Source of the DNA: Murinocardiopsis flavida
GTDB taxonomy: Bacteria > Actinomycetota > Actinomycetes > Streptosporangiales > Streptosporangiaceae
Reading direction: 5' to 3'
Assembly: GCF_003014485.1 (NCBI RefSeq)
Contig: NZ_PYGA01000001.1
Span: 310,001-374,000, forward strand
Length of the DNA: 64,000 bases
Numbering within the stretch: the first letter of the stretch is position 1; each line of letters starts with the position of its first letter. Both the position numbers and the translations under genes were made by a program. Of the stretch, positions 25,396 to 34,463 are shown in pieces. The notes under the pieces were generated by a model. The model was not told the DNA's origin and searched no databases. It was given only the letters and a program-made list of their open reading frames with translations.

Positions 25396-25511
25396 GCCGC
25401 CTCCAAGGGCGGCGTCCCGACCGCCTGTGTCTCAATCCCGGCGAGGCGGTAAGCCAGCCAGGAGACCTCCTCGTACACCGGCCAGACGACCGGCTGTCTT
25501 CGCGTTGCCAC
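25392..25511 (-). CDS. 39-aa protein, translationally coupled to the HNH nuclease gene
   Basis: GTG 25509-25511 is preceded by a strong ribosome site (GGAGG, 5-nt spacing). The product begins (M)ATRRQPVVWPVYEEVSWLAYRLAG and ends GTPPLEAA; Trp/Tyr content and a regular Val/Leu pattern suggest a small folded or amphipathic peptide rather than noise. Its TGA overlaps the ATG of the HNH gene by the classic ATGA, so the two are almost certainly co-translated. I do not recognise a family with certainty. It may be a leader that sets HNH expression, or a partner or inhibitor of the nuclease. Confidence 0.65.
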   Translation of the reverse strand: MATRRQPVVWPVYEEVSWLAYRLAGIETQAVGTPPLEAA

Positions 25512-25710
25512 ACGGACCTCCGTGGGGTGCCAAGTAACGTCCCACGTTCAGTGTGCTTGCTCCAAGTGCGTCACCGCCACCCCATTTCACCGTGGTGTCC
25601 AGAAAAAACGGCGCGGGTGACGAGGAGTTCCGGGCCGCGGCCCGACCCCGGCCGCATCACCCTCGCGAACACCAGAAAACCCAGGCGATCAGGTCGATAG
25701 AGTGCATGAC

Positions 25711-28221
25711 ATGCCAGAACGCCGTTATCCCATTGCCGAGCGCATCGATCGCACCGACGTCCTGCACGGCCGCACGGTCGCCGACCCCTACCGGTGGTTG
25801 GAGGACGCCCATTCCGCCTCCGTGAAGGAGTGGTCGGCCGCCGAGGACGCGCTCTTCACCGAGTCAGCGGCCGACTTCGTCGGCCGCACGTGGTTCGCCG
25901 AACAGGTCCAGGCGCTGCTCGGCGCTGGTTTCGTGAGCCCGCCGGTATGGCGGGGAGAGCGGCACTTCACCACGCGCCGCACCGCCGGCCAGGAGCACGG
26001 CGTACTGTACGTCGCCGGCCCGGGGCCCGAACGGGTCCTCATCGACCCCGGTGCCGCCGACCCGAGCGGGCTCACCACGCTCGACTCCTGGCGCCCCGAC
26101 CTCGAGGGGCGGCGGCTCGCCTACCAGCTCTCCGAGTCGGGCAGCGAGGAGTCCCTGCTGCGGATCATCGACATCGACAGCGGCGAGCTCGTCGACGGCC
26201 CCATCGACCGCTGCCGCTACTCCCCCATCGCGTGGCTGCCCGGCGGCGCGGCCTTCTACTACGAGCGTCGGCTCCCGGCCGACGAGGTGCCGCCCGGCGA
26301 GGAGCAGTACCACCGTCGCGTCTACCTGCACCGGGTCGGCACGCCCACAGAGGACGACGTCCTGATCTTCGGCGCCGGCCGCGACAAGACCGAGTACCAC
26401 GGCATCGCCGTCAGCCGCGACGGCCGGTGGCTGACCCTCACCGCCGCGAAGGGCACCTCGTCGTGCAACGACGCGTGGATCGCCGACATCGGCGGCGGCG
26501 CCGCGAGCACCCCCGAGGCGCCGCTGTTCACCCCCGTCCAGGTCGGCATCGACGCCGAGGTCTCCCCGCACGTCGGCCGCGACGGGCGGCTGTACCTGTT
26601 CACCGACCGCGACGCGCCCCGCGGCAGGCTGTGCGTCGCCGACCCCGCCGCGCCGGACGCCGCCGACTGGCGGGTGCTGATCGCCGAGGACCCCGAGGCG
26701 GTGCTCGCCGACTTCGCGGTGCTCGACGGCCCCGAACTCGACACCCCCGTCCTGCTGGCCTCGTGGCGCAGGCACGCCATCAGCGAGCTCACAGTGCACG
26801 ACCTCGGCACCGGCGAGCGGACGGGCCGCATCGACCTGGGCGGGGTCGGCTCCGCCGGGGGGCTCATCGAACGCCCCGAGGGCGGCCACGAGGCGTGGTT
26901 CGGCTACACCGACCACACGACGCCCACCTGCGTGTACCACTACGACGCCCGCACCGGTGAGCTCACCACCTGGGCCACGGCGCCCGGCACGCCCGAGACC
27001 CCCGACGTGCACACCGAGCAGGTCACCTACACCTCCCACGACGGCACACCGGTGCGGATGGTCGTGGTGTCCCCCCGCGGGGCCGACGGCCCCCTGCCCA
27101 CCATCCTGTACGGCTACGGCGGGTTCTCGATCTCGCTCAGCCCCAGCTACTCCGCGTCCATCCTCGCCTGGGTGAAGGCCGGGGGGCGCTACGCGGTCGC
27201 GAACCTGCGCGGCGGACTCGAAGAGGGCGAGGAGTGGCACCGGGCGGGGATGCTCGGGCGCAAGCAGAACGTCTTCGACGACTGCGCCGCGGCGGCCGAG
27301 CACCTGATCTCCAGCGGGCTCAGCAGCGCCGACCGGCTCGCCGTCATGGGCGGCAGCAACGGCGGGCTGCTGGTGGGCGCCGCCATCACGCAGCGGCCGG
27401 ACCTGTACGCCGCGGCCGTCTGCTCCGCCCCGCTGCTCGACATGGTGCGCTACGAGCACTTCGGCCTGGGCCAACTGTGGAACGTCGAGTTCGGCAGCGC
27501 CGCCGACCCGGAGGCGCTCGACTGGCTGCTCGCCTACTCCCCGTACCACAACGTGGCCGAGGGCACCCGCTACCCCGCCACACTGTTCACCGTCTTCGAC
27601 AACGACACCCGGGTCGATCCGCTCCACGCGCGCAAGATGTGCGCCGCGTTGCAGCACGCGACGTCGGCCGACCCCGCGCAGCGCCCCATCCTGCTGCGAC
27701 GCGAGGCCGAGGTGGGCCACAGCACCCGATCGGTCAGCCGCAGCGTGCGGCTGGGCGCCGACCAGTTGGCGTTCCTGGCCCGCTACACCGGGCTCGCCGT
27801 CCCCGAGGCGCCGCCCGAGCAGCCGACCCGGCACGTGCACCACGTCCAGATCCGCTTCGCCGACCTCGACCCGCTGAACCACGTCAACAACGTGCGGATG
27901 CTCACCTACCTGGAGGACGCCCGCATCGCGCTGCTGCGCTGGGACGGGCGCGGCGACGGTTCGCTGCGGTTCAACGGGCTGGTGGTCGCCCGGCACGAGG
28001 TCGACTACGTCGCCCCGCTGCAACTGCGGCGCACCCCTGTCCGGGTCGAGACGTGGGTGACGGAGTTGAAGAACGCGAGCTTCACACTGCGCTACGAGAT
28101 CCGCGACGACGACCGGGTCTACGCGCGGGCGATGTCGGTCCTCGTGGGCTTCGACATCGACACCCAGGAGATCCGTCGGCTCGACGACTCCGAGCGGTCC
28201 TACCTGGAGCGGTTCCGGTAG
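25711..28221 (+). CDS. prolyl oligopeptidase (S9A) fused to a C-terminal hotdog acyl-CoA thioesterase domain
   Basis: 836 residues from ATG 25711 (GTG 25702 is possible). Residues ~1-700 are an S9A prolyl oligopeptidase: ADPYRWLED near the start, a seven-bladed propeller, then the alpha/beta hydrolase with nucleophile in AVMGGSNGGLLVG (Ser ~549), Asp in DNDTRVDPLHARK and His in VGHSTRSVS. Residues ~706-836 form a second domain, HVHHVQIRFADLDPLNHVNNVRMLTYLEDARI, a 4HBT thioesterase with the catalytic Asp/His-Asn region. The frame is continuous and no separate start lies between the domains. Usual S9A proteins end near residue 700, so this is a real fusion. It is divergent from the HNH operon. 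Confidence 0.92.
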   Translation: MPERRYPIAERIDRTDVLHGRTVADPYRWLEDAHSASVKEWSAAEDALFTESAADFVGRTWFAEQVQALLGAGFVSPPVWRGERHFTTRRTAGQEHGVLYVAGPGPERVLIDPGAADPSGLTTLDSWRPDLEGRRLAYQLSESGSEESLLRIIDIDSGELVDGPIDRCRYSPIAWLPGGAAFYYERRLPADEVPPGEEQYHRRVYLHRVGTPTEDDVLIFGAGRDKTEYHGIAVSRDGRWLTLTAAKGTSSCNDAWIADIGGGAASTPEAPLFTPVQVGIDAEVSPHVGRDGRLYLFTDRDAPRGRLCVADPAAPDAADWRVLIAEDPEAVLADFAVLDGPELDTPVLLASWRRHAISELTVHDLGTGERTGRIDLGGVGSAGGLIERPEGGHEAWFGYTDHTTPTCVYHYDARTGELTTWATAPGTPETPDVHTEQVTYTSHDGTPVRMVVVSPRGADGPLPTILYGYGGFSISLSPSYSASILAWVKAGGRYAVANLRGGLEEGEEWHRAGMLGRKQNVFDDCAAAAEHLISSGLSSADRLAVMGGSNGGLLVGAAITQRPDLYAAAVCSAPLLDMVRYEHFGLGQLWNVEFGSAADPEALDWLLAYSPYHNVAEGTRYPATLFTVFDNDTRVDPLHARKMCAALQHATSADPAQRPILLRREAEVGHSTRSVSRSVRLGADQLAFLARYTGLAVPEAPPEQPTRHVHHVQIRFADLDPLNHVNNVRMLTYLEDARIALLRWDGRGDGSLRFNGLVVARHEVDYVAPLQLRRTPVRVETWVTELKNASFTLRYEIRDDDRVYARAMSVLVGFDIDTQEIRRLDDSERSYLERFR

Positions 28222-28296
28222 CGGCGGTGGCTGTAGCGGCGGTTCCGGTAGCCGCGGTTCCGGTCCGGTGGCAGCGGTTCCGGTAGCGGCGGTGGC
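28208..28296. repeat. duplicated 24-bp sequence at the end of the peptidase-thioesterase gene
   Basis: A 24-bp sequence (AGCGGTTCCGGTAGCGG followed by CGGTGGC) spanning the stop codon at 28208-28231 recurs exactly at 28273-28296. Two further GCGGTTCCGGT cores lie between. The second copy merges into the left arm of the terminator hairpin. Confidence 0.7.
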
Positions 28297-28323
28297 GGGC
28301 CCCGGCGCGGGGCCCGCCACCGC
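28289..28323. terminator. bidirectional terminator, 15-bp stem
   Basis: GCGGTGGCGGGCCCC (28289-28303) and GGGGCCCGCCACCGC (28309-28323) are perfectly complementary with a 5-nt loop, followed by CAAAAGGG, between the convergent peptidase-thioesterase and TetM-like genes. Confidence 0.7.
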
Positions 28324-28334
28324 AAAAGGGCGGC

Positions 28335-30308
28335 TCAGGTGCCGACGGCGGAGCGGCGCTGCGACAGGTGCCGCAGGTACTCCTCCCTGTCGAGCGGGTT
28401 CCCGTCGGTGCGCGGCCGCTCCGGCGCCCGCCCCGCGACGGCCCGATCGGCCGACGCGCGGGACCACCAGACCCCCTCTCCGTGCGAAAGGCCGGGCAGG
28501 CGCCGTTCGACCTCGGCGACCAGGCGGGCCGGGATCGCGCCGCGGAGCACGGCGGTCTCCGCGTCGCCCGCCGACTCGCCGATGCCGACCCCCAGCGCGC
28601 CGAACTGCGCGGCGACCGCGCTCAGTGCGCCGGCCGGGACCTCGGCCTCGTACTCGTGGTACGGCTCGTACACCCGGGTCCCCGCCTCTGCGAGGGCGCG
28701 CATCAGCACCAGCGGCGCGAGTTCGCGGAAGTCGGCGGCGGTGCTGACCGGGCTCGCATAGCCCGACCGGGTCAGCGTCACCGAGCACCCGGTGACCGGC
28801 CACCCGTGCAGGCCCTGGCCGAGCGTGCGGACGACGGCCTCCTCGATCGCCCGGTGGAAGGCGCGCGGCAGCGAACCGTCCTCGACCGCCACCCCGTAGG
28901 CGTTTCCGGTGTCCCCCGCTGGGGCGGGCGCCACCCGCAGCCCGATCGTCGCGTAGAAGCGGGGCCGCGGCTGCCGGTCGTACGCCTCGAACGCCTCGCC
29001 GGTTCCCGTCGGCCGCTCCGAGTAGACGACCCGGCTGGGCGCGAACACCGCCTCGACATCGAACTCGGCCGCCAGCGTCGCCGCGATGATCTCCTTCTGG
29101 ACCTCGCCGTAGAGCAGCACCGATGTCCCCTCGCCCGGCGCGCTCCGCGTGCTGATCCACGGGTCCTGGTCGGCGAGCGCGACGAGGGCGGCGTGCAGGC
29201 GCGCCGCGTCCCCGCTCCGGCGCGGCCGGACCAGGGTCTCCAGGCTGGGGCGGGTGAACCGCTGCTGCTCGGCGGGCGCCTCGGCCGCGCCGATCCGGTC
29301 GCCGACCCGGACGCCGGGCAGGCCGCGGACCTTGGCGAGGTTGCCCGCCGTCAGCGGTTCGCGCGCGTCGGCCGGGGCGCCGATGACCTGGAGCCCGGTG
29401 ATCCGCGCGCTGACGGTCTCCGCCGCGCCGTCGGGCCCGCTCCGGTGGACGGCGACGCGCTGGCGCACGCGCAGCCGCCCCGCGTCGAGCCGCAGGTAGC
29501 CGGTTGCCTCGCCCGCGCGGCCGCGCTCAACCGCGAAGACGGTGCCGCGCGCCGCACCGTCGGTGTCGGCCGCCGCAGTGGGCAGCAGCCGGGCCACGCC
29601 CTCGACAAGGGCGGCGACCCCCGTCCCGCTCAGGGCGGAGCCGAAGAACAGCGGGTGGACCGTCCCGGCCGCGGTCTGCGCCGCCAGCCGCTCCTCGATC
29701 TCCGCCCCGGTGGGCGCCGGCCCGGAGACGAGGGCTTCGAGGAGCGCGTCGTCGTTGTCGGCCAGGACGTCGGCCGCTGTGCCGGGGAACCCGGGATCGG
29801 CGGCGACGCGCGCGCCGGCGGTCCCCGCGTCCGTCGGCCGGTTCACGGGCACGATGTGCGCGGTGAGCCGGCGACGGATCTCGGCGAGCAGGGCGGTGTC
29901 GCGGGCCCCCGCCCGGTCGATCTTGTTCGCGAACAGCACGGTCGGCAGCCGCATGGCGCGCAGTGTGCGCATGAGCACGCGGGTCTGCGGCTGGACGCCC
30001 TCGACCGCCGACAGGACCAGGACGGCGCCGTCGAGGACGCCGAGGGCCCGCTCGACCTCGGCGATGAAGTCGGAGTGTCCGGGGGTGTCGACCAGGTTGA
30101 CGCGCAGGCCGCCGACCGTGAAGGAGGCGACGGCGGAGCGGACGGTGATGCCGCGCTCCCGTTCGATCGCTCCGGTGTCGGTCCGGGTGGTCCCGGCGTC
30201 GACGCTGCCGAGCCGCTCGATGGCACCGGCGTCATAGAGAATGCGCTCGGTGAGGCTGGTCTTACCGGCGTCGACGTGGGCGAGAATCCCGATGTTCAGG
30301 GTGGGCAT
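28335..30308 (-). CDS. TetM/OtrA-like ribosomal protection GTPase
   Basis: 657 residues from ATG 30306-30308. An EF-G-like translational GTPase: G1 AHVDAGKT (residues 10-17), switch-I RGITVRSA, G3 DTPGHSDF, G4 NKID, then domains II-V with the ribosome-contacting segments (YEPYHEYEAEVPAGALSAV near the end). Members with this length and the short form of domain IV are TetM, TetO and OtrA, which release tetracyclines from the ribosome; chromosomal copies in actinomycetes are often called TetM-family or OtrA-like and are not always resistance genes. No other antibiotic genes are near it. The upstream 700 bp is gene-free and contains repeats. Confidence 0.9.
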   Translation of the reverse strand: MPTLNIGILAHVDAGKTSLTERILYDAGAIERLGSVDAGTTRTDTGAIERERGITVRSAVASFTVGGLRVNLVDTPGHSDFIAEVERALGVLDGAVLVLSAVEGVQPQTRVLMRTLRAMRLPTVLFANKIDRAGARDTALLAEIRRRLTAHIVPVNRPTDAGTAGARVAADPGFPGTAADVLADNDDALLEALVSGPAPTGAEIEERLAAQTAAGTVHPLFFGSALSGTGVAALVEGVARLLPTAAADTDGAARGTVFAVERGRAGEATGYLRLDAGRLRVRQRVAVHRSGPDGAAETVSARITGLQVIGAPADAREPLTAGNLAKVRGLPGVRVGDRIGAAEAPAEQQRFTRPSLETLVRPRRSGDAARLHAALVALADQDPWISTRSAPGEGTSVLLYGEVQKEIIAATLAAEFDVEAVFAPSRVVYSERPTGTGEAFEAYDRQPRPRFYATIGLRVAPAPAGDTGNAYGVAVEDGSLPRAFHRAIEEAVVRTLGQGLHGWPVTGCSVTLTRSGYASPVSTAADFRELAPLVLMRALAEAGTRVYEPYHEYEAEVPAGALSAVAAQFGALGVGIGESAGDAETAVLRGAIPARLVAEVERRLPGLSHGEGVWWSRASADRAVAGRAPERPRTDGNPLDREEYLRHLSQRRSAVGT

Positions 30309-30500
30309 GGGTGCGGACTTCCTCGGTTGCACGCGTGTGGCTGGGTCGCATGGCGTATCCGAGGCTGTGCCGCATTAAGGTCTCCGTGGTCGGCGGTCTC
30401 CTGACGCGCCGCATCCTGCCATGGCCGGTCAGCAGTGTCGACGCCTTTTCCACGGCGCCGCCCTGGTCCTCTACCACGCCGCCCTGTCCGCGGCCCCTCG

Positions 30501-30635
30501 CCGCCTTTGGTGCCGCTGTTCCCCACCGCGCACCTGGATCGATACCGCCGAGGCCCGGAGCCCGCCCGCCGTTGTTGCTGCTTCTGACCCCAGACCACCT
30601 GCATGCCGCCCGGCGACAAGGCCGCCCAGCAGACC
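30501..30635 (+). repeat. dispersed two-part intergenic repeat, copy 3
   Basis: A half CCTTTGGTGCCGCTGTTCCC with CTGGATCGATACCGCC; B half GTTGTTGCTGCTTCTGACCC, then AGACCACCTGCATGCCGCC and CGGCGACAAGGCCGCCC. Immediately followed by copy 4 in the same orientation. Confidence 0.75.
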
Positions 30636-30650
30636 TGCGGACCAAGAAGA

Positions 30651-30774
30651 AACTCCGCCTTCTCCACCCGGAGACCGTGCGGGTCACCGCCCACCCTGCC
30701 CGCCCGGCGCCGTTGGCGCTGCTTCTGACCGCAGACCACCCGAACGCGGCCCGGCGACAAGGCCGCCCCGCAGA
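30651..30774 (+). repeat. dispersed two-part intergenic repeat, copy 4
   Basis: A half CTCCGCCTTCTCCACCCGGA, most diverged; B half CGTTGGCGCTGCTTCTGACC, then GCAGACCACCCGAACGCGGC and CCGGCGACAAGGCCGCCC, very close to copy 3. Confidence 0.75.
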
Positions 30775-30984
30775 CGGACCGCCCCCAAGAAACCGACAGC
30801 CCACCGCGGCGGAGGAACCCGTTTCATCAGGTCAGCGAGAGAACCGGGAGGAGACGGACTCCGCGGCGGGAGCGGGAGCGCAAACAGGAACGGGAGCGCA
30901 ACCGGGAACGGGATCACGAGAGGGACCAGGAACAGGAACGAGAACAAGCGCAGGAGCGGGCCCGGATCCCCCGCCGCGGGGCCG

Positions 30985-30999
30985 GTAAACAGTGTTGAC
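30985..30999. promoter_or_regulatory. operator-like 15-bp palindrome before the MFS gene
   Basis: GTAAACAGTGTTGAC is an inverted repeat around a central base with a single mismatch, ending 12 nt before the GTG start. Its form resembles TetR-type operators, but no regulator gene is adjacent. Confidence 0.45.
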
Positions 31000-31011
31000 T
31001 AGCCTGGCCCG

Positions 31012-32175
31012 GTGATCGTGCGCAATCGGTGGTTCATCCTCGGGCTCGCCATGGTGGCGCAGATCGCGAGCCTGGCCTCGCTGTTCGGCGTGCCGTTCCT
31101 GCTGGCGGAACTGCGCTCGGGCTATGCGCTGAGCACCGCACAGGCCGGGACCCTCAGCGGGCTGCCGAACCTGGGGCTGCTGTGCACACTCCTCGGCTGG
31201 GGCCTGGTCATCGACCGCTACGGCGAGCGGTTCACGATGGTCGTCAGCCTGGTGCTCACGGCCTGCTCGCTGGCGCTGCTGGGCGTGGTCGGCGGCGCAG
31301 TGGGCGCCGGAGCCGTCCTGGTCCTGGTCGGCGCGGTCGCGGGGCCGGTCAACGCGGCCAGCGGACGGCTGGTGCTCGGCCTGTTCCACGCGCGCGAGCG
31401 CGGGCTGGCCATGGGTGTGCGGCAGACCGGGCAACCGCTCGGCATGGCGCTCGCCGCCGCCGTCCTGCCCACCGCAGGCCAGCAATGGGGCTTCGCGGGC
31501 GCGATGCTACTGCCCGCGGCCCTGGCCCTGGCGGTGGCCCCGCTGGTGGCGCTGTTCGCCACCGCACCGGAGCGCGCGGGCGGCGGCGCCGCGCCGCGTG
31601 CGGCCGGGTCGCCCTACCGGCACGGGGCCATCTGGCGGATCCACGGCGTGAGCATGCTGCTGGGGGTCCCGCAGGTCGCGATGCTGACCTACGCGCTGGT
31701 GTACCTGGTCGACGCGCACGGGTGGTCGGCCCCGCTGGCGGGGGCGGTCATCGCGCTCGGCCAGCTGCCCGGCGCGCTGGCGCGGCTGCTCGCCGGGGTG
31801 TGGTCGGACCGGCGGGGCGACCGTTTGGGGCCCGTGCGGATCATCGCCGCGGTGTCGGGGACGAGCCTGCTGCTGCTCGCCGCCGCGACCCTGGTGCTGC
31901 CGCCGCTCGCGGTCGTCCTGCTGCTGGCGTGCCTGGTGCTGTCGCTCAGCCACAACGGGCTGACGTTCACCGCGGCGGCCGAGACGGCGGGGATGGCGTG
32001 GGCCGGTCGTGCCATGGCGGCGCAGAACTCCTTGCAGGCCGTGAGTTCGCTGTTCGCCCCCGTGCTCATGGGGGCGGTGCTGACCTGGCAGGGGTACCCG
32101 GCGGTCTTCGCGGTGTCGGCGCTGTTCTGCGCGGCGGCCGTGGCCCTGGTGCCGCCGCGCCGTGGCGCTACTTGA
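31012..32175 (+). CDS. MFS transporter (CynX/NimT-like topology)
   Basis: 387 residues, about twelve membrane helices. Inter-helix motif A appears as [20 protein letters not shown]; the second such motif is [21 protein letters not shown] between the two halves. MFS proteins with [30 protein letters not shown], as here, are found among CynX-like and oxyanion/organic acid carriers, but the substrate is unclear. GTG 31012 is the start, directly after an operator-like palindrome. Its stop overlaps the stop region of the convergent globin gene by 8 bp. Confidence 0.88.
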   Translation: MIVRNRWFILGLAMVAQIASLASLFGVPFLLAELRSGYALSTAQAGTLSGLPNLGLLCTLLGWGLVIDRYGERFTMVVSLVLTACSLALLGVVGGAVGAGAVLVLVGAVAGPVNAASGRLVLGLFHARERGLAMGVRQTGQPLGMALAAAVLPTAGQQWGFAGAMLLPAALALAVAPLVALFATAPERAGGGAAPRAAGSPYRHGAIWRIHGVSMLLGVPQVAMLTYALVYLVDAHGWSAPLAGAVIALGQLPGALARLLAGVWSDRRGDRLGPVRIIAAVSGTSLLLLAAATLVLPPLAVVLLLACLVLSLSHNGLTFTAAAETAGMAWAGRAMAAQNSLQAVSSLFAPVLMGAVLTWQGYPAVFAVSALFCAAAVALVPPRRGAT

Positions 32176-32689
32176 GCGAGATGCGGATGGGTTCGTCGCC
32201 CTCGCCGGAGTCGCCGGAGTCGCCGGACGACTGCGCCGCGGGTGCAGCGGGCGCCGCGGATGTCGCAGGCCGCGCCGGCGGCCCGGCGTCCTCGGCGACA
32301 TTGACCATGCTGTGCGCCGCGTAGACCATGTACTCCCAGATCTGGCGGTCGAACTCGGCGGGCAGGGCGACGTCGTCCATCGCGGCGCGCATGTGCGCGA
32401 GCCAGTGGTCGCGTTCGCGCGCGCCCACCCGGAACGGGGCGTGGCGCATGCGCAGCCGGGGGTGCCCGCGCTGGTCGCTGTAGGTGCGGGGGCCGCCCCA
32501 GTACTGGATCAGGAACAGCCGGAACCGCTCCTCGGCGGGACCGAGGTCCTCCTCGGGGTAGAGGGGGCGCAGCACGGGGTCGTGGGCGACGCCCTCGTAG
32601 AAGCGGGCGACGAGGCGGACGAAGGTGTCCTCGCCGCCGACAGCCTCGTAGACGGTCATGGGCTGATGGTCTTCGCGCGGGGTACTCAT
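32168..32689 (-). CDS. glbO: truncated haemoglobin, group II (GlbO-like)
   Basis: 173 residues; residues ~10-130 form a 2-on-2 globin. [57 protein letters not shown] gives the A-E helices with the Tyr-Trp-Gly-Gly-Pro segment diagnostic of group [16 protein letters not shown] includes the proximal His, and [14 protein letters not shown] the group II Trp. Such globins handle O2 or NO. A tail of ~40 residues (Ala/Pro-rich, then [18 protein letters not shown]) is longer than usual. ATG 32687-32689 with GGAG 7 nt upstream; ATG 32690-32692 is immediately adjacent. Confidence 0.93.
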   Translation of the reverse strand: MSTPREDHQPMTVYEAVGGEDTFVRLVARFYEGVAHDPVLRPLYPEEDLGPAEERFRLFLIQYWGGPRTYSDQRGHPRLRMRHAPFRVGARERDHWLAHMRAAMDDVALPAEFDRQIWEYMVYAAHSMVNVAEDAGPPARPATSAAPAAPAAQSSGDSGDSGEGDEPIRISLK

Positions 32690-32788
32690 CATCGGTCTCC
32701 ACTTTATGCGGTGGCCGCACGAGCGGGCCGGGCCGCACCCGGCACCGGCGCGTGCCCCGGCCGACGGCCGGGGCACGGACGGCCGGTG

Positions 32789-34453
<1,665 letters not shown>

Positions 34454-34463
34454 GCTCCCCAGC

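Larger units (their letters stand above)
30309..31011. other. 703-bp gene-free region with repeats
   Basis: Between divergent tetM-like and MFS genes. It holds repeat copies 3 and 4 in tandem (30501-30774), a purine-rich block (30864-30960) built from variants of GGGAGCG and AACAGGAACG, and an operator-like palindrome (30985-30999). Frames open here encode Arg/Pro-rich sequence and I accept none of them as genes. Confidence 0.6.
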
